Made by a program: the position numbers and the translations under genes. Source: an uncultured Pseudomonadota bacterium (GTDB lineage Bacteria > Myxococcota_A > UBA796 > GCA-2862545). From it: 64,000 nt of DNA. The DNA lies in contig CAJXTB010000001.1 in the NCBI GenBank assembly GCA_913061235.1, positions 620,001-684,000 on the forward strand, read 5' to 3'. The notes beneath the pieces were generated by a model. That model made no database searches. It worked only from the letters and a program-made list of their open reading frames with translations, and was not told where the DNA came from. Below, in pieces: positions 1 through 7,931 of this stretch. The stretch's first letter is position 1; each line of letters starts with the position of its first letter.

Positions 1-1
1 G

Positions 2-865
2 CGGCGCTGGTTTGACGCTGGAACCATGCCGTCCACCGTCTCTGCAATGGCCGCCGAAAAGGCCCTCGCTCGCGCTGGAATCTCTGCTGGAGACGTTGAC
101 CTGCTGGTCAATACCTCCGTCAGCCGGGACTACTTGGAGCCAGCAACCGCCTGCATGATCGCTGGTCACCTCAAGCTTCCGCACTCCACCTTCACCTATG
201 ACGTGACCAACGCCTGCTTGGGCTTCCTCAACGGCCTCATCGTGGCGGCAAACGCCATTGAGCTGGGACAAGCGGACGTCGCTGTGGTGACCTGTGCAGA
301 GACCGTTCGCGACGGCGTGGAGGCGACCCTGAAGCGCCTGGCCGCACCTGACGCGACCATCGACACCTTTCGCGAGAACTTCGCCGCCATGACCCTTGGC
401 GAAGGTGCCGCCGCCTTTGTGCTGACCCGAAAGGACCGCAGTCGGACCGGTCATGAGCTTCACGGCGGCGTGGCTCGAAGTGCCACCGAGCACAACACTC
501 TGTGTCTGGGCCAGTACATGGAGATGCGCGCAGACGCCCATGGCCTGCTGGTCCACGGCGTGGGCCTCGCTGTTGAGACCTGGCCAGAAGCCGTCAAAGC
601 ATGCGGCTGGGACACAACACCAGTCGACGAGTACGTGTGCCACCAGGTGTCCATGGCACACTTCACACACGCGTTCAGTCAGCTGAACCTGCCGCTCGAA
701 AAGGCCCTGTTGACCTTCCCCTTCCTAGGCAACGTCGGCCCCACTTCCCTGCCCTTGACCCTCGCTCTTGGCGAGACTCAAGGACGCATCGTCGCTGGCA
801 AGGAGCTCGCGCTCTACGCTGTCGGCAGTGGCCTCGGCTGCATCATTCTCGGAGTTCACTGGTGA
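2..865 (+). CDS. oleA: OleA, acyl-CoA head-to-head condensing enzyme (5' truncated by window edge)
   Basis: OleA is a thiolase-fold enzyme that joins two fatty acyl-CoAs head to head into a 2-alkyl-3-ketoacid, the first step of long-chain olefin synthesis. The frame is open from base 2 and reads RRWFDAGTMPS, a segment conserved in the family, so the ATG at 26 is internal and about 50-60 N-terminal residues lie outside the window. The catalytic Cys is in TNACLGF (about residue 72 of the visible part), the His in VCHQVSMAH and the Asn in FLGNVGPTS. It overlaps oleB (GTG at 862) in a GTGA junction, so the two are translationally coupled. FabH is the related alternative, but the oleBCD neighbours decide for OleA. 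Confidence 0.92.
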   Translation, partial: RRWFDAGTMPSTVSAMAAEKALARAGISAGDVDLLVNTSVSRDYLEPATACMIAGHLKLPHSTFTYDVTNACLGFLNGLIVAANAIELGQADVAVVTCAETVRDGVEATLKRLAAPDATIDTFRENFAAMTLGEGAAAFVLTRKDRSRTGHELHGGVARSATEHNTLCLGQYMEMRADAHGLLVHGVGLAVETWPEAVKACGWDTTPVDEYVCHQVSMAHFTHAFSQLNLPLEKALLTFPFLGNVGPTSLPLTLALGETQGRIVAGKELALYAVGSGLGCIILGVHW

Positions 866-1755
866 GCCTTTCCTACAACGCGTTGCCCGAGTCCGTTCGC
901 AAGATCTACCCTTGGCCAGGCGCTGACCACGAAGTCGCTCCAGGCGTCAACCAGCACTACGTAGACGTGGGTGAGGGTGACCCCATCCTGATGGTTCACG
1001 GCAACCCGACCTGGTCATTCTACTACCGCAACCTCATCCACGGCCTGTCAGACAGCTACCGCTGCATTGCTGTGGACCACGTGGGCTGCGGTCTGTCCAG
1101 CAAGCCGGCGGACTACGAATACCGGCTTGAGAACCACGTCAGCAACCTGGTCAAGCTCATTGAGACCCTCGACCTGACCAACATCACGCTTGTCGTTCAC
1201 GACTGGGGCGGAGCGATTGGTCTGGGTGCCGCGTGTCGCGTTCCAGAGCGCATCAAGCAGCTGGTCATCTTCAATACCGGCGTGTTCGACGGCCCCCTTC
1301 CCGCATCCATCAAGGCGTGCCGCTTCCCACTGATTGGCGACGTCGTCATCCGTGGCTTCAACGGCTTCCTCGGCATTGGTCTCATTCGTGCCATCGCGGA
1401 CAAGAAGCGCCTAGCCAACGGCGTCGAAGACGGCTTCCGCGCGCCGTACAAGAGCGTCGCAGACCGCATCACCCACCTGCGCTTTGTGCAAGACATCCCG
1501 CTCGAAGACAGCCATCCGACACGTGAGTTGTTCTTGTCCATCGGCGAAGGCATGAAGCAGTTCGCAGACCGTCCATCCATGATGGTCTGGGGTGAACAAG
1601 ACTTCTGTTTCACCACCTTCTACCGTGATGAATTCCAGAAGCGCCTGCCCAATATTGAGTCCCATGGCTTCGCAGACTGCAACCACTGGGTCATTGAAGA
1701 CGCCCATGAGCGGATTGTGCCACTCATGCGCGACTTCTTGAGTAGGAACGCCTAA
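862..1755 (+). CDS. oleB: OleB, alpha/beta-hydrolase beta-lactone decarboxylase
   Basis: OleB belongs to the haloalkane-dehalogenase-like alpha/beta hydrolases and removes CO2 from the beta-lactone made by OleC to give the cis-olefin. The 297-residue protein starts at GTG 862, overlapping the oleA stop; longer upstream frames only read through oleA. HGNPTWSFYYR (oxyanion loop) and VVHDWGGAIGL, with Asp as the nucleophile where lipases have Ser, are both present, and NHWVIEDAHE near the C-terminus supplies the His. The stop TAA directly abuts the oleC ATG. In some bacteria oleB and oleC are fused; here they are separate but have zero spacing. Confidence 0.92.
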   Translation: MSLSYNALPESVRKIYPWPGADHEVAPGVNQHYVDVGEGDPILMVHGNPTWSFYYRNLIHGLSDSYRCIAVDHVGCGLSSKPADYEYRLENHVSNLVKLIETLDLTNITLVVHDWGGAIGLGAACRVPERIKQLVIFNTGVFDGPLPASIKACRFPLIGDVVIRGFNGFLGIGLIRAIADKKRLANGVEDGFRAPYKSVADRITHLRFVQDIPLEDSHPTRELFLSIGEGMKQFADRPSMMVWGEQDFCFTTFYRDEFQKRLPNIESHGFADCNHWVIEDAHERIVPLMRDFLSRNA

Positions 1756-3408
1756 ATGGCGGACAACTACAACGTCGGGGTCATGCTCAAAGCACGCGCA
1801 GCTGAGCACCCCGACCGTCCCGCTCTCATCTTCGCCGCTGGTCCCCAGGCGAGTTTCGCAGAGCTAGACCGCCTCTCCGACCGGTTTGCAGCTGGCTTTA
1901 CCGCGAAAGGGCTGGCACGTGAAGACCGCGTCTTGTTCCTCTTCAAGCCGTCCATCGACTTCTACGCCGCTCTGTTCGGCGCCATCAAGATGGGCGCTAT
2001 TCCCGTACTTGTAGACCCAGGCATGGGCATCAAGAACGTGCTCAAGTGCATTGAAGAAATCGCACCTAAGGCAATGATTGCGCTGTCCGCAGTCCACGCC
2101 GTAGCGACCTTCGCTCGGGCACCCTTCAAGTCCACAAACCTGCGCATTACTGCTGGGCGTCGATGGTTCTGGGGCGGCCCGACTCTTGAGCAGTGCCTGG
2201 GCCCAGACGAGCCCTACACCATCCCAAACTTCGCAGCGGCTGACGAAGTCGGCATTGTCTTCACGTCTGGCTCTACCGGATTGCCCAAGGGCGTCAGCTA
2301 CACCCACGGCATCTTCCACGGCGTCGCCACACTGGCAGACGCCCGCATCGGACGCGAAGCCGGTCGCACCTACCTTGAGTGCTTCGCCGCATACGTGCTG
2401 TTTGACGTGGCTCAAGGCATGACCAGCGTGGTCCCCGACATTGACCTGAGCAAGCCCGCAAAGGCCGATCCCGTCAAGGTCCTAGACGCCATCCAGCGCT
2501 TCGGATGCACCGGCGGATTCGCATCGCCAGCCATCTTGCGCTCACTGTTCCGTCACTGCGCCACAACGGGCACCGAGCTGCCGAATTTCTCGCACGTACT
2601 CACGGGTGTAGCGCCCATTCCAGCAGACATGCACCGGGGTCTGCGCGCGGCAAACCCAAGTGCCACGCTGCATGTGGTGTACGGGGCGACAGAAGGCATG
2701 ACCGTGGCACACACCAATACCGCCATGGTCCTCGACCATACCTGGGAACGAACCGGAAAGGGAGACGGAAACTGCGTTGGCACACCGTTCCCAACCATCG
2801 ATACCCGCATCATCGCGATTACAGATGACGCCCTGCCCACTCTGGCAGATGTGGTCGAAGTTCCCGACGGCGAGATGGGCGAGCTGCTCATCGGCGGGCC
2901 TGTCGTCAGTCCCGAGTACAAGGACCGGCCCAAAGCCAATGCGCTGTCTAAGGTCGCTGGCGAAGGCCGAATCTGGCACCGTACCGGAGACATCTTCTGG
3001 CGAGATGAAGACGGAAGGCTGTGGTTCTGCGGACGCATGTCACACCGCCTTCGCACGGCAAATGGCATGGTTCCAGCCGTCCCTGTTGAAGGTATCTACA
3101 ACGACATGACCGGTGTCCGACGCACGGCCCTTGTGGGTCTTGGCGAGAGCGGAAACGAACGCCCAGTGCTGCTCGTAGAGCTCGACGGCGGTGTTGATGC
3201 GTGGAATGCGGAGTTCGAAAAGCGACTTCTAGCCCGCGCTACCGGCTCCCTCTGGGAGGGCATTGTCCAGGCTGCCATGCCTCACCCCGGCTTCCCGGTC
3301 GATGCACGGCACAACTCAAAAATCCGTCGGAACGACCTGAAGGTGTGGGCGCAAGCGAACGCGCCTCAGACCCTGCTGACGGACAGCAGCGCGACGCCGG
3401 CTGGCTAG
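1756..3408 (+). CDS. oleC: OleC, AMP-dependent beta-lactone synthetase
   Basis: OleC is an acyl-adenylate-forming enzyme that activates the 2-alkyl-3-hydroxyacid with ATP and closes it to a beta-lactone. The 550-residue length fits the family. The AMP-binding P-loop VFTSGSTGLPKGVSY is at about residue 170, VYGATEG is the A5-type motif and WHRTGDIFWRDEDGRLWFCG is the A7/A8 hinge region (shown in part: RTGDIF, LWFCGR). It starts at the ATG that follows the oleB stop without a gap. As third gene of the oleABC run it should be co-transcribed and its product is expected to assemble with OleB and OleD. Confidence 0.92.
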   Translation: MADNYNVGVMLKARAAEHPDRPALIFAAGPQASFAELDRLSDRFAAGFTAKGLAREDRVLFLFKPSIDFYAALFGAIKMGAIPVLVDPGMGIKNVLKCIEEIAPKAMIALSAVHAVATFARAPFKSTNLRITAGRRWFWGGPTLEQCLGPDEPYTIPNFAAADEVGIVFTSGSTGLPKGVSYTHGIFHGVATLADARIGREAGRTYLECFAAYVLFDVAQGMTSVVPDIDLSKPAKADPVKVLDAIQRFGCTGGFASPAILRSLFRHCATTGTELPNFSHVLTGVAPIPADMHRGLRAANPSATLHVVYGATEGMTVAHTNTAMVLDHTWERTGKGDGNCVGTPFPTIDTRIIAITDDALPTLADVVEVPDGEMGELLIGGPVVSPEYKDRPKANALSKVAGEGRIWHRTGDIFWRDEDGRLWFCGRMSHRLRTANGMVPAVPVEGIYNDMTGVRRTALVGLGESGNERPVLLVELDGGVDAWNAEFEKRLLARATGSLWEGIVQAAMPHPGFPVDARHNSKIRRNDLKVWAQANAPQTLLTDSSATPAG

Positions 3409-3716
3409 CCACTATCGAGCATGGTGGTGAAGCCACTGCCTAGGTCGTTGCCACGCCTTTCTCCGGCTCGCCCAGGACTGGAGCCGCAATCAGCTCAGCA
3501 CCGTAGTCGTCGCCCATCCCGAGGATGAGCTGCGGGTGTTCTTGCCGAAACGACGCCGCTGCCTCCACCGTTCGGTCAAGATAGGACGGTTTCGACCCAA
3601 CTCACGGGTGACGGAGACCACGGCATCGCCGACGTCATCGTCGAAACTCACCGCCACTACACCCTTGTCAAAGGTCTCGGGTCGTACGAGTGTTATGCCG
3701 CGCGCGGAGGCGTCAA
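3409..3716. other. 308-bp gap between oleC and oleD; possible frameshifted small minus-strand gene
   Basis: No intact conserved gene is seen here. On the minus strand, a reading from a GTG at 3657 (beginning VAVSFDDDVGDAVVSV) followed after a one-base slip at the CCC run 3596-3598 by a second frame (ending GEPEKGVATT, stop at 3440-3442) gives a protein-like product of about 73 residues. Parts of the plus strand also read plausibly, so the call is weak. The last bases hold the oleD ribosome-binding site GGAGG at 3706-3710. Confidence 0.3.
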
Positions 3717-4733
3717 ATGCACGCACTTGTGACCGGTGGCGGTGGCTTTCTCGGCCGACGCATTGTCGAACTGCTACGAGACCAAGGCCACTCTGTGCGC
3801 TTTCTGGCACGTGGCACGTACCCTGAAGTCGAAGCGACCGGAGCCACTGGCTTACAGGTTGACCTGCAAGACAAAGAGGCCGTCTCACAGGCCGTCGAAG
3901 GCGTCGACATCGTCTTTCACGTGGCCGCACGCGCCGGATTTTACGGCCCACTGTCCGACTACTGGGGCCCCAACGTCGACGGCACCCGGCACATTCTGGA
4001 CGCCATGGAAGACCACGGCGTTACCCGCCTGATCTACACAAGTACGCCCTCCGTCATTGGCTACGAACACGATGTTGAAGACGGCGGGAACGACATCCCG
4101 TATGCCAAGAGACATCTAAGCCCGTACCCAGAGTCCAAGGCCGCCGCTGAGAAGCTGGTCCTAGAGGCGAACCGTCCGGGACTCGCAACGGTCTCACTGC
4201 GACCGCACCTCATCTACGGTCCGCGCGACACCAACCTCATGCCACGTGTGTTTGACCGCGCACGCAGCGGCCGGCTGCGCATCATCGGTGACGGAACCGC
4301 CAAGGTCGACACGACCTACATCGACAACGCCGCTTGGGCCCATCTTGACGCCGCACGAGCCCTCACCGGCTCTCAGGCTCCGTGCGCAGGCAAGGCCTAC
4401 TTCATCAGCGACGACGAGCCTGTTCTTCTATGGGACTGGGTCAACACCATGCTGACCGAGCTGGAAATCCCACTGATTACGCGCAAAATCCCCTATGGGG
4501 TCGCACGACCTCTGGCGGGTGTGGCCGAGACGGTCTGGCGCATGCTTGGTCTGAAGGGCGAGCCACCGTTGACCCCGTTTGTTGTCGACGGCTTTGCCCG
4601 TAGTCACTGGTTCGATATGGCCCCTGCGAAACGGGATTGTGGCTACTACATCCGCGTACCTGCACAAGACGCACTTCAGCGAACCGTAGAGTGGTTCAAC
4701 AAGCAAGACGCCGGCGATTCCCCAGCCGCCTGA
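3717..4733 (+). CDS. oleD: OleD, NAD(P)H-dependent 2-alkyl-3-ketoacid reductase
   Basis: OleD is a short-chain dehydrogenase/epimerase-fold enzyme that reduces the OleA product to the 2-alkyl-3-hydroxyacid used by OleC. The 338-residue protein opens with the Rossmann motif VTGGGGFLGRRIV, followed by the active-site pattern TSTPSVIGY and YPESKAAAEKL (Tyr and Lys of YxxxK). I chose ATG 3717 because GGAGG ends six bases upstream; the in-frame ATG at 3690 would add a non-conserved Arg-rich stretch. It lies 308 bp after oleC, so it may have its own promoter although it acts between OleA and OleC. Confidence 0.9.
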   Translation: MHALVTGGGGFLGRRIVELLRDQGHSVRFLARGTYPEVEATGATGLQVDLQDKEAVSQAVEGVDIVFHVAARAGFYGPLSDYWGPNVDGTRHILDAMEDHGVTRLIYTSTPSVIGYEHDVEDGGNDIPYAKRHLSPYPESKAAAEKLVLEANRPGLATVSLRPHLIYGPRDTNLMPRVFDRARSGRLRIIGDGTAKVDTTYIDNAAWAHLDAARALTGSQAPCAGKAYFISDDEPVLLWDWVNTMLTELEIPLITRKIPYGVARPLAGVAETVWRMLGLKGEPPLTPFVVDGFARSHWFDMAPAKRDCGYYIRVPAQDALQRTVEWFNKQDAGDSPAA

Positions 4734-4767
4734 CCGGTCTGCGGTACACTGGCCGAATGGAGTGCCC

Positions 4768-5277
4768 GTGAACAAGCGAATCATCATCGTTGCCTGCACC
4801 ATGGCCTGCACCAGCGCTGCAACACCGCCAGATGTTGAGCCGCCTGTGGTTCAAACGCCAACACCCGAAGCGGAGCCGTCGTCGGCCCCCGTCACGCCGC
4901 CGCCCGTCTATCGAAATCCTCCGTCGCCTTCACAATTGATTGCGAGCTTCACTGAACGTCCCTTTCGTGTCTCCGGTGCCACGGCGCTCAATCCCAAGCT
5001 CAACGGCAAGACCATCTACCGCACCGGTGAACGGACCTGTTTCGTCGACGGGGAGTTTCCAGACGACGGCGTCCAGCGCTATCCAGGACAGCGCCCACCG
5101 AGCGAGACGGTGCCCTGCCCACCCGAGATGAACGACGAGGTCTACGACCTGTGCCGTGGCGGAGTCGTCTACCATCACACAGATGGTTGTGGCTGTTTCG
5201 TCATGGGCAACCCACCACCACCGGCACGTTCGCTGTCCCGCTGCCCCGCAATCACACACACCGAAGAGACTGACTAA
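4768..5277 (+). CDS. Cys-rich exported protein, possible lipoprotein
   Basis: I do not recognise the family. The product is 169 residues, with a short basic/hydrophobic start VNKRIIIVACTMAC that could be a lipoprotein signal (the lipobox is weak), a Pro-rich linker of about 30 residues and a C-terminal half with seven or so Cys, including CRGG and GCGCFVMG. I chose GTG 4768 because TGGAG lies just upstream; GTG 4762 is possible. The stop overlaps the next ATG by one base, so it is probably coupled to the lipoprotein that follows. Its function is unknown. Confidence 0.6.
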   Translation: MNKRIIIVACTMACTSAATPPDVEPPVVQTPTPEAEPSSAPVTPPPVYRNPPSPSQLIASFTERPFRVSGATALNPKLNGKTIYRTGERTCFVDGEFPDDGVQRYPGQRPPSETVPCPPEMNDEVYDLCRGGVVYHHTDGCGCFVMGNPPPPARSLSRCPAITHTEETD

Positions 5278-6203
5278 TGCGCGTTTACTGCCTCGTTCCC
5301 CTCGCCTTTGTCGGCTGCGGCCTGTTCGGCTCTGACGCTCCCACCCCCAGCCCAGCTCCAGACGTGGTTCCCCCCGCTCCCACAGCCGACGCCGTCGATG
5401 CCGTAGACACCGCTCTGTTCGCGAGCGCCTGCGATGGCGCTGGCCCGAGCGGGCCTGTGCAACGTGACCCCGTCGCCGGCGGGGCTGAGTTGGTGGAGAT
5501 CTCGTGTGAGTGGTTCGCCTACCAAGGTACCTATGAGCTGTGGCTGCAACCGGCCGAAGGCGAGCCCGTCCACCAGCTGAACCGACTGGGCGTCGGCTCC
5601 TTGGACGAGGCGACAGGACAGTGGACGAACCTCGAAAAGGCACGCGGTCCCGGAGATTGTGGCGTCTTCGAGCGCTTTGCAATCACGGACAGCGCCATCA
5701 CCGTGTTGGAGACGCGTGAGCAGAGCTGCTCAAACGGCGACGAGGCCCCCAACATCGACCCCAACACCTGGCCACTCGTCAATCCATCCGACGGGTGTGA
5801 AGGCGCCAAAGACTACTTCCGCTGTGAAGTGGCAAGCGGCAAGGTCGTCCAGCTGTGCGGTGCCGAAGACGGTAGTTGGATGACCTACCAGTTCGGTCCC
5901 GCAGGAGCGCCGGAGTTGGTGTACCCGCCGGACCGCTCTCCCAGCCAGTTCAACGGTGGACAGCAGATGTGGGCACGTGCACAAGCCGACTTCATCGCCT
6001 TCAACAACGCCGACCACCAGTACATTCTCGTCGACAAGATCGGTGGGGCCCCCATGCACGAAGGCGAGGTGAACAACTTCACTGGCGTTGTGGTGAAGAA
6101 GGACGGTCAAGAGGTCGCGCGCCTTGGATGTAGCAATGACCCACAGACCACCGGCTTCGCGGCCCTTGCTGGGCAGCTGCAGGCCATCGGATACAACGAC
6201 TGA
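5277..6203 (+). CDS. Lipoprotein of unknown function
   Basis: The 308-residue product has a lipoprotein signal (MRVYCLVPLAFVGCGLFGSD, Cys 14) and a Pro/Ala linker typical of outer-membrane-tethered proteins, followed by a Cys-containing soluble domain. Cys pairs such as ISCEW, GDCGVF, QSCSNG and YFRCEV suggest disulfides and an envelope location. It starts one base inside the preceding stop. I see no catalytic motif and no known family. The next gene begins 63 bp downstream behind its own ribosome-binding site. Confidence 0.65.
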   Translation: MRVYCLVPLAFVGCGLFGSDAPTPSPAPDVVPPAPTADAVDAVDTALFASACDGAGPSGPVQRDPVAGGAELVEISCEWFAYQGTYELWLQPAEGEPVHQLNRLGVGSLDEATGQWTNLEKARGPGDCGVFERFAITDSAITVLETREQSCSNGDEAPNIDPNTWPLVNPSDGCEGAKDYFRCEVASGKVVQLCGAEDGSWMTYQFGPAGAPELVYPPDRSPSQFNGGQQMWARAQADFIAFNNADHQYILVDKIGGAPMHEGEVNNFTGVVVKKDGQEVARLGCSNDPQTTGFAALAGQLQAIGYND

Positions 6204-6266
6204 AGGTAACGTCTGCTGACAGCACAGGGACCTGCGGTTGATTAGGCCTCCATACCCGGAGGCTTT

Positions 6267-7931
6267 GTGCTGCTCTTAATGGTGTCCCTGGCTCTGTCCG
6301 CACCCCTCGACGACCTACTGATGAGCGAGCTGACCCGCGCCGAGGACGCCCTGTCCCAGCGCGAACGTACGCCGCACTACATCGCGCTACAGGTCGAAGA
6401 CCGCACCGAGTGGGACCTGCAAGCGCGCTATGGCACCGTGTTTTCCAAGCGCTCTGACCAGGCCCGCTACTTAGACGTAGACCTGCGAGTGGGCACACCT
6501 GAGCTCGACAGCACCCACGAGCTGCGTGGATTCTCCGCACTGGACGGCGACACCCGGCGCGTCACCGACCTGCCGCTCTCCAACGCCCCCGGCGTACTGC
6601 GGCATGCCGTGTGGAAGGCCATTGACCAGCAATACCGAGACGCAGACGAGCGCATTGTGCTGGTCCGGGCCAACCAGCAGGTCAAGGTCGAGGAAGAGCA
6701 AACCGCTCCCGACTTCACCGTAGTGCCACAAGCACGGGTAGACGGCATTGTGGGAGACACTCCGGTCATCGATCTGGACGCCTGGCAGCCTATTCTCGTG
6801 GAAATCAGCCAGATCATGGACGCTAGCGTGCTGGTTCGAGCCTCCTCGGTGGACCTCGGCGTCGAACATGTCATCAAGACCTTCGTGGACTCCGAAGGCA
6901 GTCGCCTAAGCCACGACTGGACCCACGGTCGCTTATCCATGACCGCCAGTACAACCGCGGAAGACGGGGATGTAGTCGGCGTATACGAAGCCATCGACGT
7001 GCATGACCCGTCATCTCTACCCGACCGCGAAGCACTGCTGCGCACCGCCCACGCCGTCGTCGAACGGGTCGAAGCACTGCACGCTGCACCCCGTGGAGAG
7101 CCGTACTCCGGTCCCGTTCTGTTGATGGGACGGGCCACCGGCGTCTTCTTCCACGAAGTGCTCGGCCACCGCGTTGAAGGACACCGGCAAAAGCGGGAAG
7201 ACGAGGGCCACACCTTCGCCGACCACGTCGGTCGCTCCGTGCTGCCTGAGTGGATTGATGTGTACGACGACCCCACCATCCCTGTCCTCGCCGGTATTGA
7301 TCTGAACGGTCACTACACCTACGACGACGAGGGTATGCGCGCGCAACGGGCCTCCATCGTCGAAAATGGCGAGTTCCAAGGTTTCTTAATGGGACGTTCC
7401 CCTATCCAAGGCTTCGAGAGCAGCAATGGCCACGGCCGGCGCAGCGTCGGAAACGCACCGGTCAGCCGCATGGGCAACACCATCATCGAAGCGAGCGAGA
7501 CCGTTCCCTTCGAGGTGCTCAAGCAAGGGCTGCGCGACCAGGCCCGTGAACAAGACTTGGAGTACGGCATCCTGGTTGAATCGATCGACGGCGGCTTCAC
7601 CTTGACCGGACGTCAGATGCCAAATGCCTTCAACGTTCGTGCAAGCGCCTCGTGGCGAGTGTTCGTGGACGGTCGCCCAGACGAGCTGGTCCGCGGCATC
7701 GACCTTGTGGGAACCCCCTTCGGAGCGTTCTCCAGCATTCTTGCTGCGGGTGAAAACCCCGAGGTCTTCAACGGCTTCTGCGGTGCTGAGAGTGGCTGGG
7801 TACCGGTGTCTGCAGTGGCCCCACCCATTCTGTTCGAGCGCCTTGAGTTCCAGCTCAAAGAGAAGGCCCAAGAGCGGCCACCGCTGCTCGCCAAGCCGCA
7901 CCCCACGACCGCCGTGGGAGGTGACTCATGA
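6267..7931 (+). CDS. Exported TldD-like zinc metalloprotease
   Basis: This 554-residue protein is a TldD/PmbA-family metallopeptidase. The zinc motif HEVLGHRVEGH (HExxxH) sits at about residue 296, and the third ligand is probably the Cys of FNGFCGAESGWVP near the C-terminus, as in TldD. Unlike cytoplasmic E. coli TldD it begins with a hydrophobic signal (MLLLMVSLALSAPL), so it should act in the periplasm. The start is GTG 6267 with GGAGG four bases upstream. It overlaps the following paralogue by four bases (ATGA); TldD works with TldE/PmbA as a heterodimer, so this pair likely does too. The substrate is unknown. Confidence 0.82.
   Translation: MLLLMVSLALSAPLDDLLMSELTRAEDALSQRERTPHYIALQVEDRTEWDLQARYGTVFSKRSDQARYLDVDLRVGTPELDSTHELRGFSALDGDTRRVTDLPLSNAPGVLRHAVWKAIDQQYRDADERIVLVRANQQVKVEEEQTAPDFTVVPQARVDGIVGDTPVIDLDAWQPILVEISQIMDASVLVRASSVDLGVEHVIKTFVDSEGSRLSHDWTHGRLSMTASTTAEDGDVVGVYEAIDVHDPSSLPDREALLRTAHAVVERVEALHAAPRGEPYSGPVLLMGRATGVFFHEVLGHRVEGHRQKREDEGHTFADHVGRSVLPEWIDVYDDPTIPVLAGIDLNGHYTYDDEGMRAQRASIVENGEFQGFLMGRSPIQGFESSNGHGRRSVGNAPVSRMGNTIIEASETVPFEVLKQGLRDQAREQDLEYGILVESIDGGFTLTGRQMPNAFNVRASASWRVFVDGRPDELVRGIDLVGTPFGAFSSILAAGENPEVFNGFCGAESGWVPVSAVAPPILFERLEFQLKEKAQERPPLLAKPHPTTAVGGDS

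Noticed and set aside
601-861. Extension of oleB upstream to ATG 601
   Set aside because: The extra residues are an out-of-frame reading of oleA; the GTG at 862 gives the normal family length and a coupled junction.
4930-5682. 250-codon Arg-rich minus-strand frame
   Set aside because: It spans two plus-strand genes that have signal peptides and coupled starts; the Arg-rich content is typical of shadows in GC-rich DNA.
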